Positions 22,559 to 37,100 of a stretch of 64,000 nucleotides of DNA are shown here, piece after piece; the first letter of the stretch is position 1, and each line of letters begins with the position of its first letter. Source of the stretch: Verpa conica (Eukaryota; Ascomycota; Pezizomycetes; Pezizales; Morchellaceae); NCBI GenBank assembly GCA_033030425.1, contig JAUFSD010000001.1, positions 186,001 through 250,000 of the forward strand, in the 5' to 3' direction. A program made the position numbers and the translations under genes. The notes beneath the pieces are model-generated. The model saw only the letters and a list, made by a program, of their open reading frames with translations, searched no databases and was not told the DNA's origin.

Positions 22559-25500
22559 CTGCCCTACCTCAACCCTAGGTTCCAGGCTTGACCGGCTTCT
22601 ACCGCTCCGTTCCGACTTCCCTAGAAAACTGTATCCGGTCGGCCGGCCGGTAGTATTGGGAACTCGGGGACTGTGAGGGAAACGAATGAATGGGCTAGAT
22701 TGTAGCAGCGATGCTTCGGGAACCTCCGCCTGCGTCGCGGAGCCTCCTGAATTTTCGCTTTCCGTTACTTTTAAAGAACTGCACTGTACCGTATGTAGAC
22801 CTAGACAAGGCAGGCAGGTAGGCAGGGTCAAGTCGGACTACCTTAGGCTAGCAAGCAGCGAGTAGTATTGACTTCGTAGAGCGAGTGCGTTTTTTCTTTC
22901 CGGGAAAATATACAACACTGTTGACCCGCGCAGTCGGACGAAAGAGGCGAGTATGTATGTAGATATCTTGTCAACCGTGAAAGGTAAAAAATAATAAAAA
23001 AGAGACGCCGCCGAATCAGCTTGAGCTCAACCTAATCTTGGTCGACTTGAATTAATAGTAAGGTTTGAACTCAATCACGCATCCTGAACCGTCATCCGTC
23101 AGAGACCCCGGTTCTGTATCTGACTACTTATATAACGAACCTTCAGTTCTCCATCCGTAGTCACTAAGCCACCCACGCGTCTATCCTTTTGACCACTCGT
23201 CCACGCAGGTAACGCGAAGAAGTATGAAAAGAAAGAAGGGGAAAAAGGGAAAAAAAAGAAAGAGCGCAGACGTCTCGGCCTTCTCGGAGGGACACACTGA
23301 TCATCCTAGAGCCCACGGCTATCGGTCCCAGTTTCTGGACCCTCTCACGAGCTGGAAGAGGGACGAGGTGGCGACGGGAGGAAAAAGCAACTGAAGGGAG
23401 GTGCTTTGTGGAGGGTTCCACATCGCTCTGGTCTGGTGGGGAGTACACAGGAAAGTATGCCCTGCGCACGGCTACTTATTGCGTGTGTGGGATGGGATGT
23501 ATCCGCCACGAGGGCTCAGTTAGACAGTCGATATATGTACTACGATGGATGACAAAAACAATAAAATACTTAAACCCCAGCCCGACTGGGGGTATAAGTG
23601 ATTGCGCCCCACGTCTAGCCCACCGATCACACCAAAGTTGGCAAAATCAAGATGATCTTTTCCTTCCCCTTTCCCCCCTACGGCTTCCACCGCAAAGTGT
23701 TAAGTCCACCTAACCCCACGACTACCTATAGCGATTGGGCAGGTACATAAAACCTAGCCGGGAACAGGGTACTTGAATATCTAAAGAGATCTCATATCTA
23801 GAATCACAGTCTTGAGGTCCACATCAAAAAGCTATGGGCCAAATTTTCTCGATTTACAGAGCCCGGATACGCACAGAATCTACTAGAGTTGTTGACACGA
23901 TCGAGCGGATATAAACAGATATAACCGAATGGCGGAACCTCCGTGATAATAAAACCACCACGAAAGGGGCTGAGAGGAATAACAGGCAAAAGCAACTGCT
24001 GTATCTAGCCCAGAAAGAAATTTGGTTCTTGCCCCCAAATTCCACCGCCTTTTTCTTTGATAGTGGCGGCGATTGCCATGAAGTTTTTAACTGAATATAT
24101 GAGCAAGTATATTAGTTATAGGACCCAAGGGAATAAAGCTAGGTCCCATACCTGGTATTTTCTGCACTATACAGGAGCTTATTTGATAATATAAATCAGA
24201 TACTTAATGTTAACCCTTAAACACATATAATAATAAAGAAATTACAGGCAAAAGCGTGCTGATTTATGTTTATTTGTATACGGGCGAAACCATTTAGCGA
24301 TCGGGTATACCGCCTCGCAGTTAACCGCAGAGATATTTATCAGCCCTGGATCAGTACCCACATATAGCAAGCAGCTCAAGAATTAATTATCGATCTTCTT
24401 GTTACCCCCCGGTGTTTACTACCGGTGAGCTAAGTTTCTCGGGGACCAAACATGGGTCAGGGTGGATATCGGCGACCTGGCTCTTCGTTTGCGCAATTCG
24501 TGCGATGTTCAGTTTACAGCAGCAATTTCCGGCTCCTCCACCAACCCTGAGAATCAGCACCTTACTACTTACACTATGAGGGGAAATGCCTTCTTGTTCT
24601 TTTACACGTCATTCCGTACCATATACAACTTTCTTTTTTCATAATAAAAAACAGCTAGCACAGGCGATGAGACTGAAGGATTAGAAAGTTAAGCCGGGAC
24701 CGTTAGACTAATCCAGTTCCCCTTACTTTAATTACCACTCATATCCTCCCAGTGCCCAATGGCTTCGCTTCTTGGTGCCTTATTTCTTATGTGCTTGGAT
24801 CTTGGTAGTAGTCCACCTGCATGCTGGCCTCCAGGGGTACAAAAACTAGGCTTGTTACTAGAAAATCATTGGACCAACTTGTTTTTTGACCTACCGAGCG
24901 TTACTCCCAAGGAAAGCCACATGGTAGCAGTGCAGCGGGGAATAATTTGTGCCTTCCCTTCTTTCCCCGCGTACCCCCGATACAGTACTGGGCCCTCCCC
25001 TGCGTTGTGCAAGTGCTTAAGATAGCTACCCGATATATCGATAACAAACCTAGCCTTACATACACGGTGATCTCGGACCGAAGGCCAGGGCTTAGAGGTC
25101 CAATTAGGCGCGATGCAGGCAGAAAACCCCTGTCGACAGAATCGACATCGCAGATCAGAGAGGCTTAACCTGGTTGGAGAAAATGGGTTCGTCCCAGTTC
25201 TGGTACCGAACTTGACTTATGTCGGGGTGGTTTAGTATATGTATACCTATTCTTTGCAATCTTAAGTGTCTAGAGCTACTTATAAGCAGATGGACAGCTT
25301 TTAAATACCTGCGCCCAAAAAATTAGTTAAACAAGTAGGCAGCCTCAGATCGGGGCTCTCTTGTTTACTTGATTGGGGAAATACATCCAGTATTACACGT
25401 TCCATGCATCAGAGCCATCAAAAACGTTAGCCACCTTTGGCCCTAGCATTTTGTCCGGAATCGAGATCAATGGCCGTGTACATGGACATCCCGCAAACAA

Positions 25501-28500
25501 TGCTTATCCCTACCCACCCACAGGCCTCAGTCTCTTAAACGGGAAGAGCGATAATGGTTAACTACGCCGGCTTATCTGTTAGTTAGGCTCCTCCTTCCTC
25601 GCAAATAGTTAATACCAACAGATGGAACATTGGTGACTAGAGCTGCATGAGAACCGAACCTGCCCTATACCTATTTGTCTGAATCGAATATGCAAAGGTC
25701 TCTGATATTTGAGTTCCTTTCCAGATACGGTCTCTCGTTCCGCTGGAAGTACAACTTACTAACGTATAACCTTAACTTTAAGGGATAGTTACATCACCAT
25801 ACTTGGTATTTGACCGATGATTATAGCCATAGCTAGCTAGCCATAAACAACTTTCGACATGCTCCGATCCCTTGGGCTGGGCCTTCCGGTCCATGAGCAT
25901 CGCATGATCAGAGTCAGTGTTTCGCGGAGATGGATGGTAAGTACCCCACGCCAGTGAAGAGACATCAAGGCTGGCGTTTGTTTGCTTTTTCTTTCCGCAT
26001 CGCGGGAGGCTTCTAAGTTGACATTTTCCTTCGATCACGAACCGGTACATATGCAGGGTGCAGTTACACGTGTGAAACACCGAAAATCCGATAGGTATTG
26101 TACATATTCTCACCAAGACGTGAGCCACGGCAGCTATGCCTAAAATCATGATTTTGTCCCCTGTATAAACTGCTCAGGGATCTTACGAAAACTAGAGGCC
26201 AAACTGAGACACGAGATAGCTCCTTATGTGACCGAGCTCCATCAGGCCTAGATACTACTACTATTGGTCTAGCGCCAGCAGAATACTCGAGTAATTACAG
26301 TACTGGTTGGTTATGGTCAATCGTTCTCCGTTCCCCAAATATCGAATCACATTTTAGGCACCCTCAATCAAAATATTCAGAAGAGATGTAATAAATGACT
26401 GAATACATGATTTTTTAAGTTCCTCAAGCTATTCAGCTGAGAAATTTGATAGGCTGAGCTGTTTTGTGGTGGCAAATGCCGCGACCGCCAACACTCCACT
26501 ATCAACAGGTGTCTGATTTCTTGTGCTCTCAATAACAAGGGTTTGAGGAAGCGTGATATCATATGGCCTGTGCGTAAATAACTTCGTGGTGTGTTCCCTA
26601 CCTAGGATCTCATGCTACGAATTCTGCGCACACTCGATTCGATAAGAGTAACTAATATTCCTAGTATACACACAGATTTACTGTCGAATGCTTGGAGATG
26701 TCTCACAAGACACAATATGACTGGAGAGTCCAAACAGATGATCTCGAATACTCTCAATGTCCCAGAGATCCCCATACTTTTGGGCTTTCTTAGGCTCGTC
26801 GTTGAAAGGCTTAATTCTAAGTCTTAGTTCTAGGTCCTTCTTTTCTTTTATGCGATACAATAAACAACCAAGAATCTTGAGTTTTCCGCCTTCATCTATT
26901 TCCCACCCTATAATTCATATTATAGGAGGCGGATTCTCCGGTTCTATAAAACTCTGTGATACCGACTATGCAGCTATACTAGCGCCTACATGTAACTTGC
27001 ATGAACATCCAAATACACCAAGAGGTATTATAATTAAAAAAAAACAGCTATCGCTATATATTATAACTACCCTCCCTCCTATAAAGTACAGAAAATATTA
27101 TATGAATCTTGATTGGGGCCCTATTAATCTTCAGGAGCTTTTTTCCCGGTCAATTCACGATATGTCACTCGGCTTTAATTACAACTTAATTCGATGGTAG
27201 TGAATATATAAATGAATTAATCATCAATACAAGGGGCATCTCGGCTAAGGTATTCGATCAATACAGCAAAAATAGAGATAAAAATAGAAGTAAAAGTAAA
27301 AGCAAAACTTCACGCTTGAATGTAAAAGTGACTCTAAATTTTAAATCCTAATTCAACCTTTCCGCCCTGCTCTCTAGCTCTTCTCTCGATCCCTCACTCG
27401 ATAGTAGTGATGGAACTACAAAGTCCTCTCTTGTGTTCATGCGTTAATTCACTAGGTATACCATAAGCTTCTAGAAAGGTAATTCAAGTATTTGTAGATG
27501 TTTATAGTATCATATTCAAACCTTCCCCCACCACAAAGTACACCGCGATGGATATCACATCAAGCACTTTTTTCATATCTTAGGTTAGTTTGAGAGATAA
27601 AATCTAGAAAACTTCAACCACTTTATCCAGCTATAGGTGGCAGACCCAGGAGCTTCAAACTATCTTTGCTCTACGAATCCCTCATGCTCAGGTTTATCTA
27701 ATTCAGTGGAATGTGGGGGGTTAATGATTTGCTTGGTCGACAAATATAACTCTTCTTCCCTCCCCCTTTTATTTCTAGGTACATGCAAAATCTAGCATGC
27801 AGTTATAAACCATGGCCTACGCAAACACAATCCGTCCTAGGAGTTATTACATCACCTATTTACCGATATCTTTACCGATGCGACTACAAAACGAATTAGG
27901 TCCCCACGATGTACTAGTGGCGCTTCGGGGGGGACTTGGCCAGTAATAATCTTACCTAGGGGAATAGTGGCTTTAACTAGGTATCTCGGGCGGCTCCTGG
28001 TGAGCCCTAAGGCAGGAACTGGCGTCCTACACAAACAGTTTGAAGATGTTGAGAGATGCGCACAGACCCCGGATAGCTCTCCATGTAAATCATCTAGGTG
28101 TTCAGGGGTTTGAAGATCTAATACGTGTAATAGGGTTTTCTACTATCGAGATTTTCGCCGGGGCGCCACTTACCCCTGCTTTAGTAGGTTCAAGGTCATT
28201 CTTGCCGATGCCCCTTTTAGATACATGTCGTTCCTTTAGACCTGCTGGAACGGGCCGGTACTTAGTATACCAGGTAAACTAGTATCATTAAGCTCTACCT
28301 ACAGCTTCTGTATCTTTTGATAATTCTTGTGTCTCCATCGGCCCCTAAAAACGGTTGCGGGGAAAAGAGATTTCTTCGGCTAGTGGCTTGTCAAGCTACA
28401 TAGCTGAGTCAGGTTTTGTAGCCGCAACACCAAAAGCTTATCACAACACGACCTAAAAAATGTGAACACCACTAAAGATTTATCTATTATAACTTCGTCT

Positions 28501-29512
28501 AATTCATGCCATCGTTTACTGTTGCTGTTGTTTTATTCTTGTTACCCCATTACGTACATATTGGATTTTGGTGTGTCGCCCATAGTTGCAACAGTTCCGA
28601 CGGTTTAACGCCCGAGTAATGTCTACGACATATTGAAACCGGATAGTACTTATAACCGCATTCCTTCTACATATGTATCTTGAGCGCCCGGCAACGGTTG
28701 TCCTAGCAGAGGCCCTTGCTGTAGTTATCTCCTTTTTGGCTTTGTAAGGAGGTTACATGCTTGTTTCAGGATCTCACATTATTGCGACCTCTGAAATATT
28801 TAGGGTTATAGCCTCTCCTGATTCGTTCTCCTTAGTCCCCTTGAGAGCTCAACGCTTATAGTTGAATGTGCCCCAATCTGCGCCAAGGCCGCGCGGTCTT
28901 TAAACCGAGAATGATTGATGGCTCCGGCCTCCGTTGAAACCAACCCGCAGACCAAATCCCCGGACTATAACAACATCCATCAATACGCTCTACAAATCAC
29001 CTAATAGTTAACCATAAAAAATGTCAGCGCGCTATCATGCAAGAAACCTCCATGGCTGTTGGATAATGTCTCGTTAAGCACTTGGCTGTTTAGAAATATT
29101 TTACCCACAGATAATTGCACCCATATTACTGGTAAACCAGGTTTACCACTCTGTGTAAGCTAAATCTTTCTAGATCTCGAGACGGCTTGAGTGTGGAGCG
29201 CAAAGGAGTACTACTCGTGCCAATAACACCATAAAGCCTAGGAGTATCCCCCATTCCAGATATTCTATTACCACCCAACACCAGTCAATAGGAACACTTT
29301 CGAGCAAAAGTTTTCATTTCTACTTTCTCAGCGCCGGCGCTTTATTTTCTTTTCTTTTCTTCTCATTTCCTTCCTTCCTTCCTTTACCTTCCTTTTGTTT
29401 TTGGTTGATCCAGGACTCCTATACAAGTCAGCTTTTATTAGCGATTCAACTTATCGGACTAGCTCCAAGCTACGCATTAAAACATTCCAAGTCAAATATC
29501 TCGAGTCATTAA
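22559..29512. other. 7-kb gene-free region
   Basis: The first kilobase is the promoter side of the preceding minus-strand gene and contains purine/pyrimidine tracts (23210-23400). Beyond that I see only short open frames without domains or splice partners. Composition alternates between moderately GC-rich patches (24760-25560, 27850-28280) and AT-rich ones (26860-27340). This is probably degraded repeats. A pyrimidine-rich stretch (29339-29402) marks the promoter of the zinc transporter. Confidence 0.45.
29339..29402 (+). promoter_or_regulatory. pyrimidine-rich tract before the ZIP gene
   Basis: A CTTTT- and TTCC-repeat tract lies 110-175 bp upstream of the ZIP start codon. Long CT-rich stretches just upstream of the transcription start are common in filamentous-fungal genes. 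No zinc-response palindrome was found in this flank. Confidence 0.4.
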
Positions 29513-31195
29513 ATGGAGGCACCAACAAAACCACAATGTGGCGGGGGAGCTATAGATCCTGATGCCTATGATCTGCCTCTTCACATTGCTGCTGTTTGTG
29601 AGTATTAACCAGATTTCAATATAAAAATAAAGTATTCTAATATTCTATAGTTATTGTGATGTTTCAAAGCACCGTCGGGTGTGGCTTCCCTGTAGTTGCG
29701 GCACGGGTACCATGGATGAGAATACCACCTTCGATATTCTTCTTTTGCAAGCACTTTGGTAAATCTGCAAAGGCCTAGATTCTAGAGAAAACTTCTGACA
29801 TTTAGAATTATAGGTACTGGGGTCTTGGTTGCAACTGCTTTTGTCCATGTGAGCTAGTCATATTCTCATCATGACCTCTCACTCGCACTAATACACATAA
29901 AGCTTTTACCCACAGCCTTCGGTTCGCTAAACGACCCATGCCTTCCTGCGCTTTTCAATGAGATATACCCTGCAACACCAGGTGTAATCATCATGATGGC
30001 CATGTTCGCTCTTTTCACGATTGAAATGTGGTTACATTCTACTGGTAACGGTCATAGTCACGGGGGGGCTACCGGATTACCGGCCGATGCCAACAGAAAG
30101 TCTCAAATTTTATCCGCACCTAGAAGGCCGGAAATAAAAAGAGTTGAGAGCACTGAAAGTTTTGATACAGTTGAGACCTTCGTTGGGGTAGGCTCACGCG
30201 AAGACTTGTATATCTATCCTCTCGAGTAACTACCCAAATACAAGATAGCTAAACTGAAGAATAGATCCAATGACGACTACCAAGAGAAACACAAATTCGA
30301 TTATCTAAAGACTGAGCCGGTTGACTATGCGCAAAATGGGCAAGAGGTCCCAGCGTGGTTCATGTCATTCTACAACCACTATCTTTCCCAGATTGGATCC
30401 CTCCAAAACGCCTTAACTGACCTACAACTGGCGAAACCACAGCCTTTGGAAAGTCAGATGGTCTTGAGTACCGAGGAAGAAGACCCCGAAAAAGTAGATC
30501 CAGAGGTATTGCGTAAGATGAGTTTGAATATTACCCTCTTGGAAGGTGGCATTCTGTTTCATTCGATTTTTATTGGAATGACGTTGAGCGTTACCAGTGA
30601 TGGATTGTTAGTCCCAGTTCCTCCTACAGCTAAAATTATTTAAAGTCCATCGGAGCTAACTTTATCAATTAACAGCTTGGTATTCCTCATCGCTATCCTT
30701 TTCCACCAAACCTTCGAAGGGTTGGGTCTCGGTTCTCGTATTGCCACTGTGCCCTACCCTAAAAAGTCCATACGACCATGGATGCTATGCCTAGCCTTTG
30801 GTCTCACTACACCCATTGGACAAATTATTGGTTTAATTATGAGAAACTCCTATGACCCATCAAGCGCTTTCGCATTGATTTTGGTAGGAATTTTTAACGC
30901 CATGTACGTCATTTCTCCTCAATCCTTGTGTTTCTCGCACTGAAGTTAATCTTGGATGTAGTTCCTCCGGCCTACTCATTTTCGCAGCGCTTGTAGATCT
31001 CCTGGCTGAGGACTTCTTGTCGCACGAAGCTCTTGAAAGCATGTCTGGAAAGAAGAGGACTCTTGCATTTTCATTTGTGCTTCTTGGCGCAATTGGGATG
31101 AGTATTGTTGGTAAGTCTCCATTTCCTTAATATATTAGTATTCAATATTTGTGAGCTCCGCTAAATAAACTCTCTTTATAGGAGCCTTTGCTTAA
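29513..31195 (+). CDS. ZIP-family zinc/iron transporter
   Basis: A ZIP transporter that imports Zn2+ (possibly Fe2+) across the plasma membrane, like yeast Zrt1/Zrt2. Proposed exons are 29513-29597, 29651-29758, 29814-29848, 29903-30207, 30265-30606, 30676-30903, 30962-31110 and 31182-31195, giving 421 aa with consistent phases. Membrane helix IV carries HSIFIG (His277) and helix V carries HQTFEG (His302, Glu306), the metal site of the family. A His-rich cytosolic motif HSTGNGHSHGG lies at residues 121-131, and the protein ends with a hydrophobic helix and GAFA. Intron 4 (30208-30264, donor GTATAT, acceptor AATAG, 57 nt) was inferred because an in-frame TAA occurs inside it. Without splicing the frame would be broken there. 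The last exon is only 14 nt. It stands alone between two large gene-free regions. Confidence 0.92.
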
Positions 31196-34100
31196 AGCAC
31201 TATAGAGTGACGAAACCGAACTTTGACCCTTGGGTCTGAAACCTCATCTTGGCAAGTACCAGCACCACTGTTGACCAGTCACGAATTCAAATGTATGATG
31301 TTTTACGCTACAGGTAGCGTAAACACCAATATATATCATAAACGATTATGCTTGCGTAGATTTACATGTAGCTACAATGAACTCCCCGATTCCCCAAACT
31401 AAACTACATTCCTCTATCCCAGAGACCAAAAACTTGTGACTACATGCAGTAGTGAAATTTTTGTATATAATCACCCTTTACTTCCATTCCCATAAATCCC
31501 AAATGTTTATTGGTCTTTTTATCTTCGTCGAAGATACTGGCAAATATATTTCATTGAGATAACCCGGATATGGATGTAGTAAAGTAAAGTTGAGTAGATA
31601 CATACTAGGTAATATAAATTTATAAGGAGAAAGAAACCACATCGCCTAAAAGTGTATTATCTACGCTGTTCACCGCTTTCTGTAGTAGGCTTAAAAGGCC
31701 AGAATCATCAATAGATTATATAAATAGCAGCCTCTCTTTCGAATAGAATAAACTCTCCCTATATGCCACGGTATAGCTAGGTACATGTATTTAGGATAAG
31801 CAAGTACTTATATAAGGGGCTTTCTAGGCCCGGTCTCCTTGTGCCAAGAAATATTTATAGAAGTATTTAGAGAAACCAAATCCTTTTCTAAGGTACGAGA
31901 AAAATTGCTATATATGCTAAGTACTAGAATTTCCCTGGCTCTCAGCCAGCAGAAACTACATAGGTTTGAATTGGCCAATATTTAGAATAGGTACTATATT
32001 AGATATTTTCTAAGATACAAAAGAGTGTCATATATATATATCAACTAAACAAGAATTACGTCTTATCATAGCCTCACGCAGAATTCTATATATAAGTGAA
32101 TAATCAATTATCAATATACCAAGAAAGTCGCATTAATTAATTATAGAGAAAAAAAGAGAAAGAATAGCATCACTATATATCACTCGAATAAATAAGTTAA
32201 ACTATAGAAAAGAGGTACACCAATAGCTATATAACAGCATGCTTTTCTATCTATATACATGCTCCTATATTTTAGACTAAAACTCAGTACTTATATGTAT
32301 ATACATACCCACTATACCTTATGTATTTTGATACTTTATACCCAAACATAAACATACCGATACATAGAGTGTAGAAGGATCGCTTGGTTGATTCTCTCGG
32401 AGTACCATAGACTATTCTATATACTTTTCTTCAGGCCCCCCAACCCCTTAGACTTAGTATCTCAAGGAGATCGAATAAATTTCAGTAGCTCTTTATTGCT
32501 CATTGGGTTATAAAACTAGTAACAATGGATTCCTTGATTAAAATCTAGGCCTTAGACCCCGAAAGTATACTTCGGCTGTTTTTTAATCTACTACTTAACC
32601 TAGAGGCCGCGATGCATCACATTACCTTGGGTTTGGCTACACACTCGAGTAGTCTAAAAGAAGTTTCCTTAGACTGAGCTGCCCCCCGCTAGTAGCTATA
32701 TATATCATACATTAATATTACTACAGACAATACAGAAATATTCCAACCAACGCACAAGTTAACTGCTAGGGGTGGTGCTTTGTTACAGTTGTTGGTGATT
32801 CACTTTGAACATTTCATGGCCAACCCCACATACATACATGTAGTCTTCTTGTGGGTGTACATAAGCTGTCGGTATTTTCTCTAACATATACACTACACGT
32901 GCCGACTTTCCGTTCACACATACAGTCTTCGCCCACAAACAAACGTACTCATCTTACGATTAACCTTCCCAAAAGAATACTGAGATTTACTATTCGGTGC
33001 ATGTGTATCTCCAGTCTATCAACTTAAGCAGGGATCAGTTCTCAAGTTCCCACCCCGGTAAGGGTGAGATAAAATATTATGTATCAATATCCACTCCTGA
33101 AACAAGGTTCAAACCCAGGGTCTACATATAGCATAGCTAGAAACGTCTTGTGTTCGGATAAAATGCATGAATAAGAATCAGCTGTCAGGAATTAAATCTA
33201 TTGGATTTAGGGAAACAAAGCTCCGGTGGGCGTGAAATGAAAACGGAATGGCACGGCCAACACTTCCCGATATTAATTTTTGACCGCTCATCCCTAAAAT
33301 ATTGCGCAACACCCGCGTGATAGGGTCAGAGAGGCCGGAGCTATTCCCGTTTCGGCTTATTACGGCGGCTGTCAAGCCGTTACCTGTCAAACTGGGCCAA
33401 GTATGTCGCAAACGGATAACATCTCCCCACGTATAGCTCTTTCGGACCCAAGGGTACCCCCAAACCCTTTAAAGGTAGATGTGCGTGTATATTAGGTGGT
33501 GGGTATACAAGCTCTTGCAATATACCCCTCAGGTAGAGTAGTCTACGTACTCTACTTGTGCTTGAGGCGATATTAAGTATTTATTCTTAATGTTGCAAGG
33601 AAGCGACGGAAGATACCCCAAATACAGTGCAAAAATAACTCCAATCTGCTACAGGGGTCTGGCTATTTCTTGGGTACGAGTGGTTCCAACGGTTTGGTCA
33701 CTCCACCCACGGCCCCGAGGAAATATTTTACCCAAGCGAAGGGAAATCTAGCCGAGTGGCACATGGGATGATAGCAAAGAAGCGCACAGGGGAGGCATCT
33801 ATAGACAGCTACAACTCGTCATATGTTACAAAGTCCTATCACTTATGACAGTCTAGTATCATCCCCCTAAATATGTGATTGATAAACCTCAAGGAGACCA
33901 TTTTAGTTGGAATTGACCTATGAGAGATTACGATCAGCGCAAGCTGTAATGTAGATGATACCCAGAGAAGGACTAGTGTTAATCTTACTAACAACGCCAA
34001 ATTTCTTGACATTATGGTACGAGGAGGCCGATTCTAAAACTCCTACAAGTAACGGCGCGCGCGAATTTAAACTTTACTCATAGGACCGAAAAATAGGTGA

Positions 34101-37100
34101 GTACTAAATAATCCATACACTTCTATACATGGAAGTATGCACAAACATCTTGCAGCTCCCATTTGCATCGATTGGAAGCTCCAGTATATGTACTTACCGG
34201 GTAGCATCCCAAGGATACATGTATGCAAATGCAGTGTCGCCTCAAGCCATGCAGGGGGGAAAGGAAACCAGGTTGACAACCCGAGATCTTTTATGGAACA
34301 CCATATGTTACACACAGGTAGGAAAAGTTTGTGGACTTTTAGAGTGATAATTCATGTCTGATCAAACAGAATTGTAGAGACAAGTATATAGTTGTAGTGA
34401 TTGCGAAATAGGCACACGTCTGTTAATCTTAGAAATTTCTATTACAGGACTTACTAAATCCATCCTCTTTTTACCTCATACCTAAATGCTACTCCAATTT
34501 TAGGCTGTGCCGATAAAACGTTTACGACATATATTATATATAGGCATGGTTCGTTCGAGTAGGTGTCTTCTAGAAGTGTCATATAGTGCCAGTGATTGGG
34601 TAACGGACAGGCGGGTTTCAGATTTATAGAGAATATAAAAAGAATAGCTCTAGCATACAAGAATTCTAGCAAGAACGATAAGATTTGCAATTTGGACCTT
34701 GACATACTACAATGGTGATGTTCAGCTACTCTCTCTAGCGTGGTTTCAGAATAAGTATCACGGAGCCCAGGATAGCGGGAAGCCCCGGCCCCGGCTTACC
34801 GAATCTTAGTCTCGGAGCCTTGAAAACATGACATAGAAGACCTCTGTTAGGCTAAGTCTCAGGCCGGACTCCTGGCCCAAAAAGGACTAATTTATCTCTT
34901 ATAAACTGCCTGGCCCGCATAGAATGCCTCCCATCGCCAGGTATGGTAAGTGGCGACTATAAAACTAAATTTTATACTATGAGAAGGAAATGTCTCCGCT
35001 CCGAGAGAAAACTATGGGCCATGAATGTGGGGGAAGCTTTGGGGATATATGTCGAGGTGGGCGAAAGGGCTGGAGTTCCTTTGACCTAGAGGTTTATCTT
35101 TCTAAATATATAATAGCGGAGTTCATAGCCCCCAGATTACGTATCAGTATCGGGCCTTTATGAGCATAATCACAACATTTAAGTATATAGCATCCATTAT
35201 ATATGGTCAGAGATGGCCATGGAGTACATGTACCCATGTTAACGACCTGCACAAAGGTTTCATTGATTTTTTATCTTACAAAATTGTCGTCAGATGACAA
35301 ATACCTTTGACTAGTGAGTTGGCTACTTTGGCTGAGGTAAAATATCTTGCATGTTGTAGCTCCATAGGTAGAAACTTGTATCATCAGGTGTTACAGATAC
35401 CCATTGGACAGACGGGACAGAGGAAAATCAAGTGGCTATGTATTCGTAGTTAGTTTTTGCTACGCATTAAATAACCTACGCAAGCCTTGAAACCTTTAGA
35501 GCGTTGAATCACGCAATATTCCTACAGAAGATCGAGAACGTTACAAAAGCACGACATACCGATGTGTCTTTCTGGTGTCAAAGCATCAAAACGTAGAAGT
35601 CTTCATTAAGCTCGCAACTCCGGTGCCAGTCATGTGGATTACAGATTGCCGAATGTTTTGTTTCGGGGCAAGTTTTAGCATAAAGGCTATCTTCCGACTT
35701 CCAGTAATATGTGGGGATCGCACCGTTGAACTTAGTGGCTATCGGCTCAAAGTAGATCAGACTTCTGCTGTTGAAACATTCCTAGAGAAACAGAACTAAA
35801 TTTGGATGACACGCCGACGGAAAAATAAATGCGCGAGAGTGGACCCTGCAGAAAAGCTACGATTCATAATTTGGGCTCTCCGTATTCTCGACCTTCTATC
35901 TTGGTGCTCCTCCGGGTCCCACACGTAAGCAAGGGCAATGAGATCGCGATCCGATGAACGAGCCCCTTTGTCGTTGCCAAAGCTAATTCCCCACGCCCAG
36001 GTAACCAACTTCTCTAAGAACTGGCTTAGGGTGCGGCGCAGTGGCCTAAGACATCACCGTGCGTTTTGAACTTTCCCTTTTTTTCAATATGTGGTTGGGT
36101 ATACCCGGTTGCTGGAACACTGATCTTGGGTGAGTTTGTGGTGTTATCGACTTATCAGTATGTATAAAGTTCGGCCCAGTGAGTGTAATCGCACGTGTAT
36201 CTTACGATTTTTCCCGAAGTATTTCTTATTTTATTTTTTAACGTGAGCTATACCATAGTAATATCATCGTGATCACGACATGTGCACTAGAGCCGGTGTT
36301 CATACCGGCAATTCTCATTGGTGGTGCACGAGAGACCCAGTATTGCGGATCCAAGACACAACTTTATCCAATAGTTAGTCGACAATACCACTCGGTCCGT
36401 CCCAGCGCCAGTACCGAAAAATGAAAGGGGTATGCTAATTTGAGCCATCTCTTGGGTTTTCGGAACCTTCGATGGCGGGAGTGCGGGATGAAAAGAGATT
36501 ATGCATGCGAGCATCTAAGGCGGGAGGGCTAGCCTCTAGCCTTTCCGTATTTGTTTAAGCATCTATGTCTTCCGGGCGATGCTGTTCCTCTTTAGTACTC
36601 TGGGGAGCCCTATGTCTCCAAAACGTAAAGGCCTAGCCTTTATGTATGGGGATGAGATGCAATGGAGGCACATGAAGTACTCAATGACAGCGCAATAGTC
36701 AGTAGGTACTTGTATGTTAGGCAACTGTGGAGTACATATGTAGAAGAGATCTCGGGGCTACTAATACTACAAAGCTATTGGAAGTCGGATTAAAGTATTC
36801 GATTTGCTTTTTTCCTTAGTTTCGCGTGCGTTTCTCGATACGAGGGAGGTGCAGAAGGGAAGCAACGTTAATCCTGTCCAACCAACCATAGCTATCAGGG
36901 TAACAATAACTTCTTTGGGGATGTTTTGAGTGAGTTTTCTCTATATCCAACAGCTAAGCAATCCAGGACAATGTTTTTGCGAGTTCTTGTACTGGGTACA
37001 TATTGTAGGCCTCTACTACTCTAGAATTAGGGTTTGGATGCACAGGTTGGTTCACTTTAATGTAAAGCCGGAGACCTCAAGTTGCCGAAGCAACTGAGGT

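Noticed and set aside
33750..33790. TAGCCGAGTGG, resembling the A box of tRNA-Ser/Leu
   Set aside because: No B box or acceptor pairing follows at tRNA distance.
36025..36090. GGCGCAGTGGCCTAAGAC followed by a T-run, resembling a tRNA-derived SINE head
   Set aside because: The possible B box is too close and too divergent. One copy in the window is not enough to call a SINE.
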